A DNA stretch of 64,000 nucleotides from NCBI GenBank assembly GCA_012798135.1, contig JAAZNU010000049.1, positions 24,137 through 88,136 on the forward strand, in the 5' to 3' direction. Position 1 is the stretch's first letter; each line of letters starts with the position of its first letter. The translations under genes and the position numbers were made by a program. Origin of the DNA: Veillonellaceae bacterium (lineage in GTDB: Bacteria > Bacillota_C > Negativicutes > UBA1444). Positions 51,021 through 60,756 of this stretch are shown one piece after another. Under the pieces are notes generated by a model that had not been told where the DNA came from, searched no databases, and saw only the letters and a list, made by a program, of their open reading frames with translations.

Positions 51021-51463
51021 CAGTCGTAATCAATGGGAAAACATCTGTTCTGGAAGTCACACCGGATGAGATGCTGGCGGATGCGTTGCGGCGAATCGGC
51101 TTCCTGAGCATTCGCAAGGGCTGCGATACATCCTGCTGCGGCCTGTGCACCGTCTGGGTGGAGGGAAAGCCGCTTCTGTCCTGTACGATGCCGGCGTTTC
51201 GGGCCGAAGGCAAAGCAATCACCACCATTGAAGGCGTTGCCGCCGAAGCTGAAAAATTCGCCCGGATTTTGGCGGCGGAAGGTGCGGAGCAGTGCGGTTT
51301 CTGTAGCCCCGGCTTCATCATGACGGTATTGGCGATGAAAAAGGAACTGCCACAACCGACGGAAGAGCAGATCAAACATTATCTGGCCGGCAATCTTTGC
51401 CGCTGCACCGGCTATATGGGACAGATGCGGGCCGTCAAAACCTATCTGGAGGTGACCGGCTGA
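51011..51463 (+). CDS. molybdenum hydroxylase 2x[2Fe-2S] subunit
   Basis: Small subunit with two [2Fe-2S] clusters. The 150 residues show the plant-ferredoxin type site CDTSCCGLC ... LLSC (about 38-61) and the hydroxylase-specific site CGFCSPG ... NLCRCTGY (about 97-137). An extra Cys sits next to the second ligand. Starts inside the FAD gene (10-base overlap) and its stop overlaps the next start (TGATG). Confidence 0.92.
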   Translation: MQITVVINGKTSVLEVTPDEMLADALRRIGFLSIRKGCDTSCCGLCTVWVEGKPLLSCTMPAFRAEGKAITTIEGVAAEAEKFARILAAEGAEQCGFCSPGFIMTVLAMKKELPQPTEEQIKHYLAGNLCRCTGYMGQMRAVKTYLEVTG

Positions 51464-53736
51464 TGAAATGGGTCGGAAAAAGCATCCCCAAAATCGACGG
51501 AGTCGCCATCGCCACCGGCAAACCCCTGTATACGGAGGATCTGGTGGTTCCGGGAACCTTGACGGTCAAACTCCTGCGCAGTCCGCACGCCTTTGCCCGG
51601 ATCCGTTCCATTGATACTGCTGCGGCCAAGGCCATGCCCGGCGTCGAATGCGTCCTGACCTATCAGGATGTGCCGCAGGTCCGGTTCACCAAAGCCGGTC
51701 AGTCCTATCCGGAACCCTCTCCTTATGATCGCCTGATCCTGGACAAATGGGTGCGTTATGTCGGCGACGAGGTCGCTATTGTGGCGGCAATTGACGAGAA
51801 AACGGCATTGGCGGCCCTGGATTTGATCAAGGTGGACTACGAAGTGCTGGAACCGGTTCTGGATCTGGATACCGCCATTGATCATCCATCCGTCGTCCAT
51901 CCCGAACACGACCTGTCCTGTAACTTCCCGATCGGTTTGGAACGGGAGCGCAATATTGCCTCCAGCCACACGTCGGAATACGGTGACGTGGAAGCGGAGC
52001 TGGCCCGGTGCGAGGTAGTGGTGGAAGAATCCTACCGGACCCAGGCCCAGGCCCAGGCCATGATGGAGACGTTTCGGACTTTTACGCATTTGGACCAGGC
52101 GGGACGACTGGTGGTCATCAGTTCGACGCAGATTCCTTTTCATGTACGGCGCCAATTGGCGCGGGCGCTCCAGATTCCGGCCACCCGCATCCGGGTTATC
52201 AAACCACGGATCGGCGGCGGATTTGGCGCCAAGCAAACCGGCGTGTCGGAAGTCTACCCGGCAATCGTGACGCTGAAAACCGGCAAACCGGCGAAAATCG
52301 TGTATGAACGGAAGGAGACTTTCATCGCCTCCAACAGCCGCCATGCCACTCGGTTCACGGTGCGGATGGGCGCCAACCGGGACGGGATGATCCGGGTCGT
52401 GGATATCCAGGGCTGCTCCGATACCGGCGCCTATGGCGAGCATGCGCCGACCGTGTTCGCCGTTATTGGCGACAAAACGCTGCCAATGTACAACAAGACC
52501 CAAGCGGCCCGGTTCAGCGGACACGCGGTCTATACAAACAAGCTGCCGGGCGGCGCATTGAGAGGTTATGGCGCGACCCAGGGTACATTCGTGCAGGAAT
52601 GTACCGTCAACAAACTGGCAGAGGCCCTGGGCATGGACCCCACCGAACTGCGATTGCGCAACCTGATTCGGGAAGGGGAAACCTGTCTGCATTATCAGGG
52701 CAAAAAACTGGGTAGCTCCGCCTTGCACCGCTGTATCGAGCGGGGCCGGGAAATGATCGCTTGGCAGGAAAAGTATCCCCGGTTTGAGAAAGACGGCAAA
52801 ATTCATGGGATCGGCATGGCCGTCACCATGCAGGGGTCGGGAATCGCCAATATCGATACCGCCTCGGCGGAAGTGCGTCTGAGCGATGACGGCAATTATC
52901 TGGTGTTGGTCGGTTCGACCGACATGGGTACCGGCAGCGATACGATCCTGCTGCAGATGGCGGCGGATGTCCTCGCCACATCCCCGGATCATTTCATTAT
53001 CCATGCCGCGGATACCGATGTATCGCCCTTCGACCCTGGCTCCTACGCCTCCAGTACGACTTACGTCACCGGCATGGCCGTTAAGATGGCGGCGGAGGAA
53101 CTGCGGGGAAAAATCATCGCCCGGGCGGCGGAAATGCTGCAAGTTTCAGCTATGACGGTAGAACTGCAGGGAAACTGTTGCCGTCATCCCGAATCCGGCC
53201 GTGAAGTCGCGTTAGCCGACCTGGCGGCCCAATCGGTGGTCGGACCGAAACTTCGTCAGCTTTCCGGTTATGCCACTTTCGGCAGTCCTGTCTCACCGCC
53301 GCCCTATATGGCCGGCTTCGCCGAAGTGGCCGTTGATCCGGATACCGGCAAGGTTGCCCTGATTGATTATGTGGCGGTCGTTGATTGCGGAACGGTCGTC
53401 AATCCCGCCCTGGCCCGCGTGCAGGCGGAGGGCGGCATCGTTCAGGGAATCGGCATGGCCTTGTTCGAAGAAGTCCAGTATGACGCGAAGGGAAATTTGC
53501 TTACCAATTCCTTTATGACGTATAAGATTCCGGGCCGCAAGGATATCGGCCGGATTCGGGTGGAGTTCGAGGCTAGCCACGAACCGACGGGGCCGTTCGG
53601 CGCCAAATCCATCGGTGAGGTCGTCATCAATACCCCGGCGCCGGCGATTGCCGCAGCTGTATACAACGCCGTCGGGGTTCGGGTCACGGAACTGCCGATC
53701 ACGCCGGAAAAAGTGTTTTGGGGGATGAAAAAATAG
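51463..53736 (+). CDS. molybdenum hydroxylase molybdopterin-binding subunit (xanthine dehydrogenase-like)
   Basis: Catalytic subunit, 757 residues, of the xanthine dehydrogenase superfamily. An a/b hammerhead domain (about 15-125) leads into the Mo-binding part with KPRIGGGFGAKQ (about 247-257), GALRGYGATQG (about 366), VGSTDMGTGSDTILLQ (about 484) and GPFGAKSIGEVVINTP (about 708), which holds the presumed catalytic Glu. Substrate cannot be fixed; purines, nicotinate or other N-heterocycles are possible. No maturation (XdhC-type) or transport genes lie beside the operon. Confidence 0.9.
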   Translation: MKWVGKSIPKIDGVAIATGKPLYTEDLVVPGTLTVKLLRSPHAFARIRSIDTAAAKAMPGVECVLTYQDVPQVRFTKAGQSYPEPSPYDRLILDKWVRYVGDEVAIVAAIDEKTALAALDLIKVDYEVLEPVLDLDTAIDHPSVVHPEHDLSCNFPIGLERERNIASSHTSEYGDVEAELARCEVVVEESYRTQAQAQAMMETFRTFTHLDQAGRLVVISSTQIPFHVRRQLARALQIPATRIRVIKPRIGGGFGAKQTGVSEVYPAIVTLKTGKPAKIVYERKETFIASNSRHATRFTVRMGANRDGMIRVVDIQGCSDTGAYGEHAPTVFAVIGDKTLPMYNKTQAARFSGHAVYTNKLPGGALRGYGATQGTFVQECTVNKLAEALGMDPTELRLRNLIREGETCLHYQGKKLGSSALHRCIERGREMIAWQEKYPRFEKDGKIHGIGMAVTMQGSGIANIDTASAEVRLSDDGNYLVLVGSTDMGTGSDTILLQMAADVLATSPDHFIIHAADTDVSPFDPGSYASSTTYVTGMAVKMAAEELRGKIIARAAEMLQVSAMTVELQGNCCRHPESGREVALADLAAQSVVGPKLRQLSGYATFGSPVSPPPYMAGFAEVAVDPDTGKVALIDYVAVVDCGTVVNPALARVQAEGGIVQGIGMALFEEVQYDAKGNLLTNSFMTYKIPGRKDIGRIRVEFEASHEPTGPFGAKSIGEVVINTPAPAIAAAVYNAVGVRVTELPITPEKVFWGMKK

Positions 53737-53843
53737 ACCAGGGTAAATCAGTCCGCGCGTAAACCGCGGACAGTGGACTTTGACCGCATAATTGGTTATA
53801 ATTCTTATATTATCGATGTTGCGACAGTTGGAGGCGGTGAAAC

Positions 53844-54677
53844 ATGCAGTTCACCAAATGGCAGGGAACCGGCAACGATTTTGTGATCGTCAACGGCTTT
53901 GAAGAAACCATTGAAGATTATTCCGCGAAAGCGATTGAAATTTGTGATCGGCATTACGGGATTGGCGCCGATGGCTTGATTATGATTTTACCGTCAGCTA
54001 TTGCGGATTTGCGGATGCGTATCTTCAATTCCGATGGCGGTGAAGCGGAAATGTGCGGCAATGGAATCCGCTGCTTCGCCCGTTACGTATACGAAACCGG
54101 GTTATTGGATAAAACGGAACTTAGTGTTGAAACAATGGCCGGAATTATCCGGCCGAAATTATTGCTGGATAATGGAAAAGTTGTATCCGTGTGTGTAGAT
54201 ATGGGGTGTCCACGCTTGACCCGGGGCGAGATCCCCATGACGGGCAATGCAGCGGAGCAGGTAGTCGATGTACCGCTGACCGTCGGCGATAACGACTATC
54301 GCATCACTTGTGTCAGCATGGGAAATCCGCATTGCGTGATTTTTACCGATGCCGTGGAGGAGCTGGACCTGCCGACTTTGGGGTGTCCCATTGAGGGGCA
54401 TCCATGGTTTCCCCGCAAGACAAATGTTGAATTTGTTCAGGTCATTGATCGTCAAACTTTGCGAATGCGGGTCTGGGAAAGAGGCGCCGGCGTTACGCTG
54501 GCCTGTGGCACAGGGACCTGCGCCACGGTTGTGGCCGCCGTATTGAACAACAAGACCGACCGTACAGTCAAGGTTCGTCTGGATGGGGGCGAGCTGCGCA
54601 TTGAATGGCGCGACGACGACCATGTCTATATGACGGGTCCGGCCGTGGAAGTTTTTCGTGGCGAATATCTGCTGTAA
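53844..54677 (+). CDS. dapF: diaminopimelate epimerase
   Basis: Converts LL- to meso-diaminopimelate for lysine and peptidoglycan. The 277 residues have the catalytic Cys pair in AEMCGNGIRCF (about 73) and ACGTGTCATV (about 219), with MQFTKWQGTGNDFV at the start. RBS TGGAGGCGG. Pairs with dapL directly downstream, giving the last two steps of the DapL pathway. Confidence 0.97.
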   Translation: MQFTKWQGTGNDFVIVNGFEETIEDYSAKAIEICDRHYGIGADGLIMILPSAIADLRMRIFNSDGGEAEMCGNGIRCFARYVYETGLLDKTELSVETMAGIIRPKLLLDNGKVVSVCVDMGCPRLTRGEIPMTGNAAEQVVDVPLTVGDNDYRITCVSMGNPHCVIFTDAVEELDLPTLGCPIEGHPWFPRKTNVEFVQVIDRQTLRMRVWERGAGVTLACGTGTCATVVAAVLNNKTDRTVKVRLDGGELRIEWRDDDHVYMTGPAVEVFRGEYLL

Positions 54678-54757
54678 ACGCTTGGCGTGCCTGCCGTTGT
54701 CTTACGGTACGTAGTGTTTTTCATAATCAATAATGGATTGATGGAGGATGATGTGTC

Positions 54758-55924
54758 ATGGAACGAGCAGAAAGAATCAAAAAAGTTCCCCCGTATTTGT
54801 TTGCGTTGATTGACAAGAAGAAGCGGGAAGCAATTGCCAAGGGCGTGGATATCATTAGTTTCGGCATCGGTGACCCCGACCAGCCGACACCGCCCCAAAT
54901 CGTGGATAAAATGTGTGAAGCGGTCCGCCAGCCGAAAAATCATCGCTATCCCGATTACGAAGGATCGCCGGAGTTCCGTGCGGCGGCGGCGACTTGGTAT
55001 AAGAAGCGATTTGATGTCACATTGGATCCAGCATCGGAAATCATGACCCTGATTGGATCAAAGGAAGGCATTGCCCACATATTTTTAGCGTTTGTTGACC
55101 CCGGCGATGTCACGCTGATTCCGGATCCGGCCTATCCGGTGTATAAACTCGGCACCCTGTTTGCCAATGGCGTTGCCCACTATATGCCACTCAAAGCGGA
55201 AAACCAATTTTTGCCGGACTTTTCCGCCATCCCGACTGCTGTGGCGAAACAGGCCAAAATCATGTTCCTGAATTATCCCAACAATCCTACCGCAGCCGTG
55301 GCCGACCTCAAGTTCTTCGCGGAAGCGGTCGATTACTGCAAACAGTATGACATCATTCTCTGCCATGACAACGCCTACTCGGAAATGGCTTATGACGGCT
55401 ATCAACCGCCAAGCATTCTGCAGGTTCCAGGCGCCAAGGACATTGCCGTCGAATTCGCATCGTTGTCGAAACCGTTCAATATGACCGGCTGGCGTATTGG
55501 CTTTGCCGCCGGTTGCTCGGAAGTGATCGCGGGGCTGGGTATCGTCAAGACCAATGTCGACTCCGGTCAGTTCACCGCCGTGCAGGACGCTGGAATTGAA
55601 GCGCTGACCAATATCGATCCCGGATTCATTCCCGGCATGAACAAGCTGTATCAATCCCGGCGGGATGTCTTGATTGATGGCTTGAATTCCCTGGGCTGGC
55701 AGATGGAAAAGAGCAAGGCGACCTTCTATGTCTGGGCGCCGGTACCGGCGGGTTACGATTCCATGAGCTTCACGGAAGCTATGTTGGAAAAGTGCGGTAT
55801 TATCGTGGTACCGGGTGTCGGCTACGGTCCGTCCGGCGAGGGGTATGTTCGCTTCGCCCTGACCCTGGATGAATCGCGAATCCGGGAAGCCATCAGCCGT
55901 ATGAAGCAGAACCTCTCCCTGTAA
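54758..55924 (+). CDS. dapL: LL-diaminopimelate aminotransferase
   Basis: PLP aminotransferase making LL-diaminopimelate directly from tetrahydrodipicolinate, bypassing the acylated intermediates. The 388 residues include FGIGDPDQPTP (about 35), YPDYEGSPEFR (about 66), NYPNNPTAAV (about 169), and the PLP lysine in SLSKPFNMTGWRIGF (about 233). ATG with GGAGGATGA upstream. Aspartate-family relatives exist, but adjacency to dapF favours DapL. Confidence 0.92.
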   Translation: MERAERIKKVPPYLFALIDKKKREAIAKGVDIISFGIGDPDQPTPPQIVDKMCEAVRQPKNHRYPDYEGSPEFRAAAATWYKKRFDVTLDPASEIMTLIGSKEGIAHIFLAFVDPGDVTLIPDPAYPVYKLGTLFANGVAHYMPLKAENQFLPDFSAIPTAVAKQAKIMFLNYPNNPTAAVADLKFFAEAVDYCKQYDIILCHDNAYSEMAYDGYQPPSILQVPGAKDIAVEFASLSKPFNMTGWRIGFAAGCSEVIAGLGIVKTNVDSGQFTAVQDAGIEALTNIDPGFIPGMNKLYQSRRDVLIDGLNSLGWQMEKSKATFYVWAPVPAGYDSMSFTEAMLEKCGIIVVPGVGYGPSGEGYVRFALTLDESRIREAISRMKQNLSL

Positions 55925-55956
55925 ATGGGAGGAACTGAGGCAGAGGAGGAATCCGT

Positions 55957-56844
55957 TTGTTCAAAAGCATGACGGGCTTTGGCCGTGGCGAATATCTGGA
56001 TAGCGATCATCGGTTCATCGTTGAAATACGCGCGGTCAATCATCGATTTAATGATATCGTGTTACGCATACCCAAGCATCTGGGTGGACTGGAAGACCGC
56101 GTCCGTAAGAGCATCGCCGGGACATTGGCGCGGGGACGCATCGACGTGGTCGTGACGGCGGATGATTTTTTGGAGCGTCGTCGAACCATCCGCGTAGATA
56201 AGGGGTTGGCCGGCGGTTATTATCAGGCCGTAAAAGATGTCGCTGACGCCTGCGGCCTTGATATACAGGCTGTCAATGCCTATGATATCGCCAAATTTCC
56301 GGATGTATTGAAAGTAGAGGAAATCGCCGAAGATCTGGAAACGCTGTGGCCCAAACTTTCCGAAGCCATCGATCAGGCATTGGGAAACCTGATGGCCATG
56401 CGCACGGCCGAAGGTGAGACTATTTTCCGTGATCTGACGGCGCGCATTGAGCGGATCCGGGAACTGGGCGAGGCCATTTCCCAGCGGGCGCCGGCGATTG
56501 TGGACGAATACCGGGAAAAACTGCGGGAACGCTGTCGAGAAATTTTGGCGGAAGTGAATGCTACGCCGGATGAAGCCAGACTTCTGCAGGAAGTGGCCTT
56601 GATGGCCGACCGGACCAATATTACCGAGGAACTCGTCCGCCTCAACAGCCATCTGGATCAGTTCGGACAAGCTATGCGCGGCGACACGGCTGTCGGACGC
56701 AAACTGGACTTTTTGCTGCAGGAATTGAACCGCGAGACCAATACCATTGGCTCCAAAGCCAACGATATGCTCACCAGCGGCCTGATGGTCGAACTGAAGA
56801 GCGAAATTGAAAAAGTTCGCGAACAGATTCAGAACATAGAGTAG
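55957..56844 (+). CDS. yicC: YicC family endoribonuclease
   Basis: YicC-type proteins are RNases; E. coli YicC affects decay of a small RNA. The 295 residues have the family start [24 protein letters not shown], and the C-terminal DUF1732 region [21 protein letters not shown] start with GAGGAAT upstream. First gene of the common yicC-remA-gmk-rpoZ-coaBC group. Confidence 0.95.
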   Translation: MFKSMTGFGRGEYLDSDHRFIVEIRAVNHRFNDIVLRIPKHLGGLEDRVRKSIAGTLARGRIDVVVTADDFLERRRTIRVDKGLAGGYYQAVKDVADACGLDIQAVNAYDIAKFPDVLKVEEIAEDLETLWPKLSEAIDQALGNLMAMRTAEGETIFRDLTARIERIRELGEAISQRAPAIVDEYREKLRERCREILAEVNATPDEARLLQEVALMADRTNITEELVRLNSHLDQFGQAMRGDTAVGRKLDFLLQELNRETNTIGSKANDMLTSGLMVELKSEIEKVREQIQNIE

Positions 56845-56857
56845 CGAGGGAATGCAA

Positions 56858-57124
56858 ATGGAGAATCGATTGTTGAATATCGGCTTTGGAAATGTTGTAT
56901 CCAGCCACCGAATCATCGCTATCATCGGTCCTGATTCCGCGCCCATCAAACGGATGATCCAAGATGCCCGCGAAAACGGTCGCCTCATCGACGCCACCTA
57001 TGGCCGCCGAACCCGGGCGGTTGTCGTGATGGATAGCGATCATATCATTCTTTCCGCCGTACAGGCGGATACGGTGGCTCATCGCCTGAATTCCAAAGAT
57101 ACGGAGGAACACGGTGAAAGCTGA
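56858..57124 (+). CDS. remA: RemA/DUF370 DNA-binding regulator
   Basis: RemA activates matrix and osmoprotection genes in Bacillus subtilis by wrapping DNA. The 88 residues start [14 protein letters not shown] and contain [21 protein letters not shown] 56858 is spaced better from GCGAGGG than ATG 56852. Its end overlaps gmk by 11 bases. Biofilm role is by homology only. Confidence 0.9.
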   Translation: MENRLLNIGFGNVVSSHRIIAIIGPDSAPIKRMIQDARENGRLIDATYGRRTRAVVVMDSDHIILSAVQADTVAHRLNSKDTEEHGES

Positions 57125-57773
57125 GTCGGACGCCCAACAATGCATTAGCGGCAATGTGGCGGGTAGCCTGATCGTGATTTCCGGACCGTCTGGGGCCGGC
57201 AAGGGAACGATTGTCAAGGCGCTACTGGATAAGTATCCGTCGTTGCATTATTCGGTTTCCGCCACTACGCGCGCGCCGCGCGAGGGCGAAGTCGACGGCG
57301 TCAATTACTGGTTCGTCGAACGGGAAGAATTCCTGCGGATGCGCGAACAAGGCGAGTTGCTGGAATGGGCGGAAGTATACGGCAATTTCTACGGTACGCC
57401 GCGGCGACGGGTGATGGAGGCCCTGAGCCGGGGCCACGATATTATTTTGGAAATCGACCCGCAAGGGGCGATGAAAATCAAACAAAATTTTCCGGCGGCG
57501 ATCTTTGTCTACATTGTTCCGCCTTCGCCACGGGAATTGTCCCGCCGGATTTGCGGCCGCGGCACGGAATCGCAGGCGGCCATCCGTTGCCGGCTGAATT
57601 CGGTGGCCAGCGAGCTGCAATATGTTCATGAATATGATTACCTGGTCATCAATGACGATCTTGTGGAGGCAACCGCCGATGTCGCCGCCATCATCCGGGC
57701 AGAAAAATGGCGGGTAAAACGGAATATCCATCTGGTCGGCCTCGTCTGGGGCGTCGATCTGAACCAACAATAG
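57114..57773 (+). CDS. gmk: guanylate kinase
   Basis: Phosphorylates GMP to GDP. The 219 residues have the P-loop GPSGAGKGT (about 24-32), [20 protein letters not shown] and [14 protein letters not shown] start with CGGAGG upstream inside remA. The C-terminal 15 residues ([14 protein letters not shown]) go beyond the common end. Confidence 0.96.
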   Translation: MKAESDAQQCISGNVAGSLIVISGPSGAGKGTIVKALLDKYPSLHYSVSATTRAPREGEVDGVNYWFVEREEFLRMREQGELLEWAEVYGNFYGTPRRRVMEALSRGHDIILEIDPQGAMKIKQNFPAAIFVYIVPPSPRELSRRICGRGTESQAAIRCRLNSVASELQYVHEYDYLVINDDLVEATADVAAIIRAEKWRVKRNIHLVGLVWGVDLNQQ

Positions 57774-57790
57774 GAAAGGAGTGTGTTGTT

Positions 57791-57997
57791 TTGATTTATC
57801 CATCCCTGGACCAATTATTGACGAAAGTGGACAGCAAATACACCCTGGTTGTGATGACCGCCCGCCGGGCCCGCGAAGTGGTGGCCGGCGATCCGATCAT
57901 GGTCAACAGCAAATCAAATAAAGCCGTCACCATTGCGCTGGAAGAGATCGGCGCCGGCAAAGTCTCCTACGAACGAATCAAACCGATCGGCGGCTGA
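57791..57997 (+). CDS. rpoZ: RNA polymerase omega subunit
   Basis: Small RNAP subunit that aids assembly. The 68 residues include IYPSLDQLLTKVDSKYTLVVMTARRAREV and KAVTIALEEIGAGK. The start is a TTG after AAAGGAGTG; the frame is open upstream but in gmk. Typical neighbour of gmk and coaBC. Confidence 0.93.
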   Translation: MIYPSLDQLLTKVDSKYTLVVMTARRAREVVAGDPIMVNSKSNKAVTIALEEIGAGKVSYERIKPIGG

Positions 57998-58005
57998 GAA
58001 AAGAC

Positions 58006-59214
58006 ATGCTGAAGGGGAAAACGGTCGTTCTTGGCGTATGCGGCGGGATTGCCGTCTATAAGTCGGTGGATTTGGTCAGCCGTCTGGTCAAACAGAACGC
58101 CGAGGTCCACGTCATCATGACGGAAGCGGCGACACAGTTTGTTACGCCGTTGACCTTCCGGGAAATATCCGGGCAACCCGTTTACACCACCATGTGGACG
58201 GAGCCGAAGCTCTGGAATATCGAGCATATCGAGCTGGCCCGCCGGGCCGACTTGTTCGTGATCGCACCGGCGACCGCCAATATGATCGGCAAGATGGCGC
58301 ATGGTATCGCCGATGATTTTCTCAGCACCGCCGTGATGGCAACAACGGCTCCGGTTCTGCTCGTTCCGGCCATGAATACCCAGATGTATTTGAATGCGGC
58401 AACGCAATCCAATCTTGCACTGTTGCGGGAGCGCGGGATTCAGATCATGGATCCGGCATCCGGCTTGCTCGCCTGCGGAACTTCCGGGGTGGGTCGGTTG
58501 CCGGAACCGATTGAGATTGTCGAGCGGATCTGCAACCATTTTCAGTATGCCGGTTCCATGCATGGCCTGCGGGTTTTGGTCACGGCCGGCGGGACCCGGG
58601 AGGCCATCGACCCGGTGCGTTACATCGGCAATCGTTCCAGCGGCAAAATGGGCTACGCGATCGCGGCGGCGGCCGCCGCCAGGGGCGCCGAGGTAACGTT
58701 GGTATCCGGTCCGGTTGCATTGTCCGTTCCTGCCGGAGTCCAACGGATCAGCGTGGAAAGCGCCGCCCAGATGCGGGAGGCTGTTTTGGCCGCTTTTCCG
58801 TCTACCGATATTGTCATCAAAGCAGCGGCCGTTGCGGATTATCGGCCGGAAACGGCGGAACCGCAAAAAATCAAGAAGAATTCCGCGTCGTTGACGTTGG
58901 TGCTCACCAAAAATCCGGATATCCTTGCTGAACTCGGTCAATTGAAACAATCACAGTTTCTGGTGGGATTTGCGGCGGAAACCCAGGATCTGATCGCCCA
59001 TGCCACCGACAAACTGCGCCGAAAAAACGTCGACATGCTGGTGGCCAACGATGTGACAATGAGTGGCGCCGGCTTCGAGTCGGATACGAATATAGTAAAG
59101 ATCCTCTTCCCGGATGGAACGGTGGAGGAGTTACCGCAGATGAGCAAGCAGGAACTGGGGCAAGTGATCCTTGACCGCGTTCTTGCCCGACGCTCAGAAT
59201 CGACCGTAAAATAA
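58006..59214 (+). CDS. coaBC: bifunctional phosphopantothenoylcysteine synthetase/decarboxylase
   Basis: Two steps of coenzyme A synthesis. The N-terminal CoaC flavoprotein part (1-175) has GVCGGIAVYKSVDL, ATANMIGKMAHGIADD and PAMNTQMYLN; the C-terminal CoaB part (about 187-402) has VTAGGTREAIDPVRYIGNRSSGKMG and KAAAVADYRP. The 402 residues are full length. Starts 8 bases after rpoZ. Confidence 0.96.
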   Translation: MLKGKTVVLGVCGGIAVYKSVDLVSRLVKQNAEVHVIMTEAATQFVTPLTFREISGQPVYTTMWTEPKLWNIEHIELARRADLFVIAPATANMIGKMAHGIADDFLSTAVMATTAPVLLVPAMNTQMYLNAATQSNLALLRERGIQIMDPASGLLACGTSGVGRLPEPIEIVERICNHFQYAGSMHGLRVLVTAGGTREAIDPVRYIGNRSSGKMGYAIAAAAAARGAEVTLVSGPVALSVPAGVQRISVESAAQMREAVLAAFPSTDIVIKAAAVADYRPETAEPQKIKKNSASLTLVLTKNPDILAELGQLKQSQFLVGFAAETQDLIAHATDKLRRKNVDMLVANDVTMSGAGFESDTNIVKILFPDGTVEELPQMSKQELGQVILDRVLARRSESTVK

Positions 59215-59238
59215 TCCGAGGTTTTTAGTTAACAAGGA

Positions 59239-59267
59239 TTGATTTTTTGTCAGCTTTCCGCTACAAT
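59239..59267 (+). promoter_or_regulatory. promoter for metK
   Basis: TTGATT at 59239-59244 and TACAAT at 59262-59267, 17 bases apart, just upstream of the SAM-I aptamer. Confidence 0.65.
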
Positions 59268-59301
59268 TAATCGCGTGTCGTCAGATCAAATTGAATACTG
59301 A

Positions 59302-59440
59302 CCATCCAGAGCTGACTGAGGGACTGGCCCGATGAAGTCGCGGCAACCATTGACATAACGTCAAAACGGTGCCAATTCCGGCGGGGAAACCCGTAAAGAT
59401 GGGAGAGCATAGTCCTCCCATGCGGAGGCTTTTTTTTGCC
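59302..59440 (+). promoter_or_regulatory. SAM-I (S-box) riboswitch with terminator
   Basis: The aptamer is closed by P1 CCATC (59302-59306) with GATGG (59398-59402) and holds the S-box core GAGGGACTGGCCCGATGAAG and GCGGCAACC. A CCTCC/GGAGG hairpin plus T run follows at about 59413-59438. High SAM should end transcription before metK. Confidence 0.93.
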
Positions 59441-59481
59441 TCGATAACGAATGCATATTTTCAGGGGAGGTTGAAACAGGA

Positions 59482-60657
59482 ATGAAAAAACGGCTATTTA
59501 CTTCGGAATCCGTTACCGAAGGCCATCCGGACAAGCTGGCGGATCAAATTTCCGATGCGGTATTGGATGCGATTTTAACCCAAGATCCGATGGGACGCGT
59601 TGCCTGCGAAACGGTGGTGACTACTGGGCTGGTTCACGTTGTCGGCGAAATCACGACGAACTGTTATGTGGATATCAACCGAATCGTCCGCGAAACCGTC
59701 AAAGAAATCGGCTATACCCGTGCCAAATACGGTTTCGACGGCGATACCTGCGGCGTGATGACATCCATCGATGAACAGTCGCCGGATATTGCCATGGGCG
59801 TGGATGTCGGCGGCGCCGGCGACCAAGGCATGATGTTCGGCTATGCGACGAATGAAACGCCGGAATTCATGCCGTTGTCCATCTCGTTGGCCCATAAACT
59901 GGCCAAGCGACTCACCGATGTCCGCAAGAATTGCGAATTGGACTATCTGAGGCCGGACGGAAAGACCCAGGTGACGGTGGAATACGAAGGCGACAAACCG
60001 TTCCGTGTGGATACGATCGTTATATCGACGCAACACAGTCCGGAAGTCAAACTGTCCTATAACAGCGAACGGCCTGGCGAAGTCATGACCGATGTTGTGC
60101 GCGACTTCATCGCTAAAATTGTCGAACCGGTTGTTCCGGCCGAATTACTGGATGAAAAAACCCGCTATTTTGTCAATCCGACCGGCAGTTTTGTGGTAGG
60201 CGGCCCGCAGGGCGACGCGGGACTGACCGGACGAAAGATTATCGTCGATACTTATGGCGGCATGGCTCGCCATGGCGGCGGCTGTTTCTCGGGTAAAGAT
60301 CCAACCAAAGTGGACCGCTCGGCAGCTTATGCCGCCCGTTATGTAGCCAAGAACGTCGTAGCCGCTGGCCTGGCGGACCGTTGTGAAATCCAGCTGGCCT
60401 ACGCAATCGGCGTGGCGGAGCCGGTATCGGTGTTTGTGGAGACTTTTGGCACGGCCAAGGTTTCCGAGGATTTAATTGAAACTCTTATCGGCAAACATTT
60501 TGATTTGACACCGGCAGGTATTATCCGCACGCTGGACCTACGGCGGCCGATTTACAAACAAACCGCGGCCTACGGGCACTTTGGCCGCACCGACGTGGAT
60601 CTGCCCTGGGAAAAGACCGACAAGGCAGCGGCGCTACGTAAGGACGCCGGCCTGTAA
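59482..60657 (+). CDS. metK: S-adenosylmethionine synthase
   Basis: Makes SAM from methionine and ATP. The 391 residues contain [18 protein letters not shown] (about 8-25), [12 protein letters not shown] (about 113) and [19 protein letters not shown] (about 263). RBS GGGGAGG. Controlled by the upstream SAM-I riboswitch, a direct product feedback. Confidence 0.98.
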   Translation: MKKRLFTSESVTEGHPDKLADQISDAVLDAILTQDPMGRVACETVVTTGLVHVVGEITTNCYVDINRIVRETVKEIGYTRAKYGFDGDTCGVMTSIDEQSPDIAMGVDVGGAGDQGMMFGYATNETPEFMPLSISLAHKLAKRLTDVRKNCELDYLRPDGKTQVTVEYEGDKPFRVDTIVISTQHSPEVKLSYNSERPGEVMTDVVRDFIAKIVEPVVPAELLDEKTRYFVNPTGSFVVGGPQGDAGLTGRKIIVDTYGGMARHGGGCFSGKDPTKVDRSAAYAARYVAKNVVAAGLADRCEIQLAYAIGVAEPVSVFVETFGTAKVSEDLIETLIGKHFDLTPAGIIRTLDLRRPIYKQTAAYGHFGRTDVDLPWEKTDKAAALRKDAGL

Positions 60658-60676
60658 GCTGATTCATCAAAGTCAA

Positions 60677-60722
60677 AAGACTGCGGAAGCCATAAGTATG
60701 GTTTGCGCAGTCTTTCTTTTTT
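60677..60722 (+). terminator. terminator after metK
   Basis: AAGACTGCG...GCCAT pairs with ATGGT...GCGCAGTCTT, followed by TCTTTTTT. It also lies at the 3' side of the convergent anti-sigma gene. Confidence 0.88.
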
Positions 60723-60756
60723 GTCCGGTCTGAAACGGGCTGGCTTCGAAATAACT

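Noticed and set aside
51442..53142. 566-codon open frame on the minus strand
   Set aside because: It lies wholly antisense to the molybdopterin-binding subunit, whose motifs are intact. The translation has no recognisable domain; long shadow frames are common in GC-rich genes.
53751..53771. GTCCGCG/CGCGGAC hairpin after the molybdenum hydroxylase operon
   Set aside because: No T run follows, so it is not supported as an intrinsic terminator.
53780..53811. Promoter for dapF (TTGACC with TATAAT or TATATT)
   Set aside because: Spacers are 11 or 20 bases, outside the normal range.
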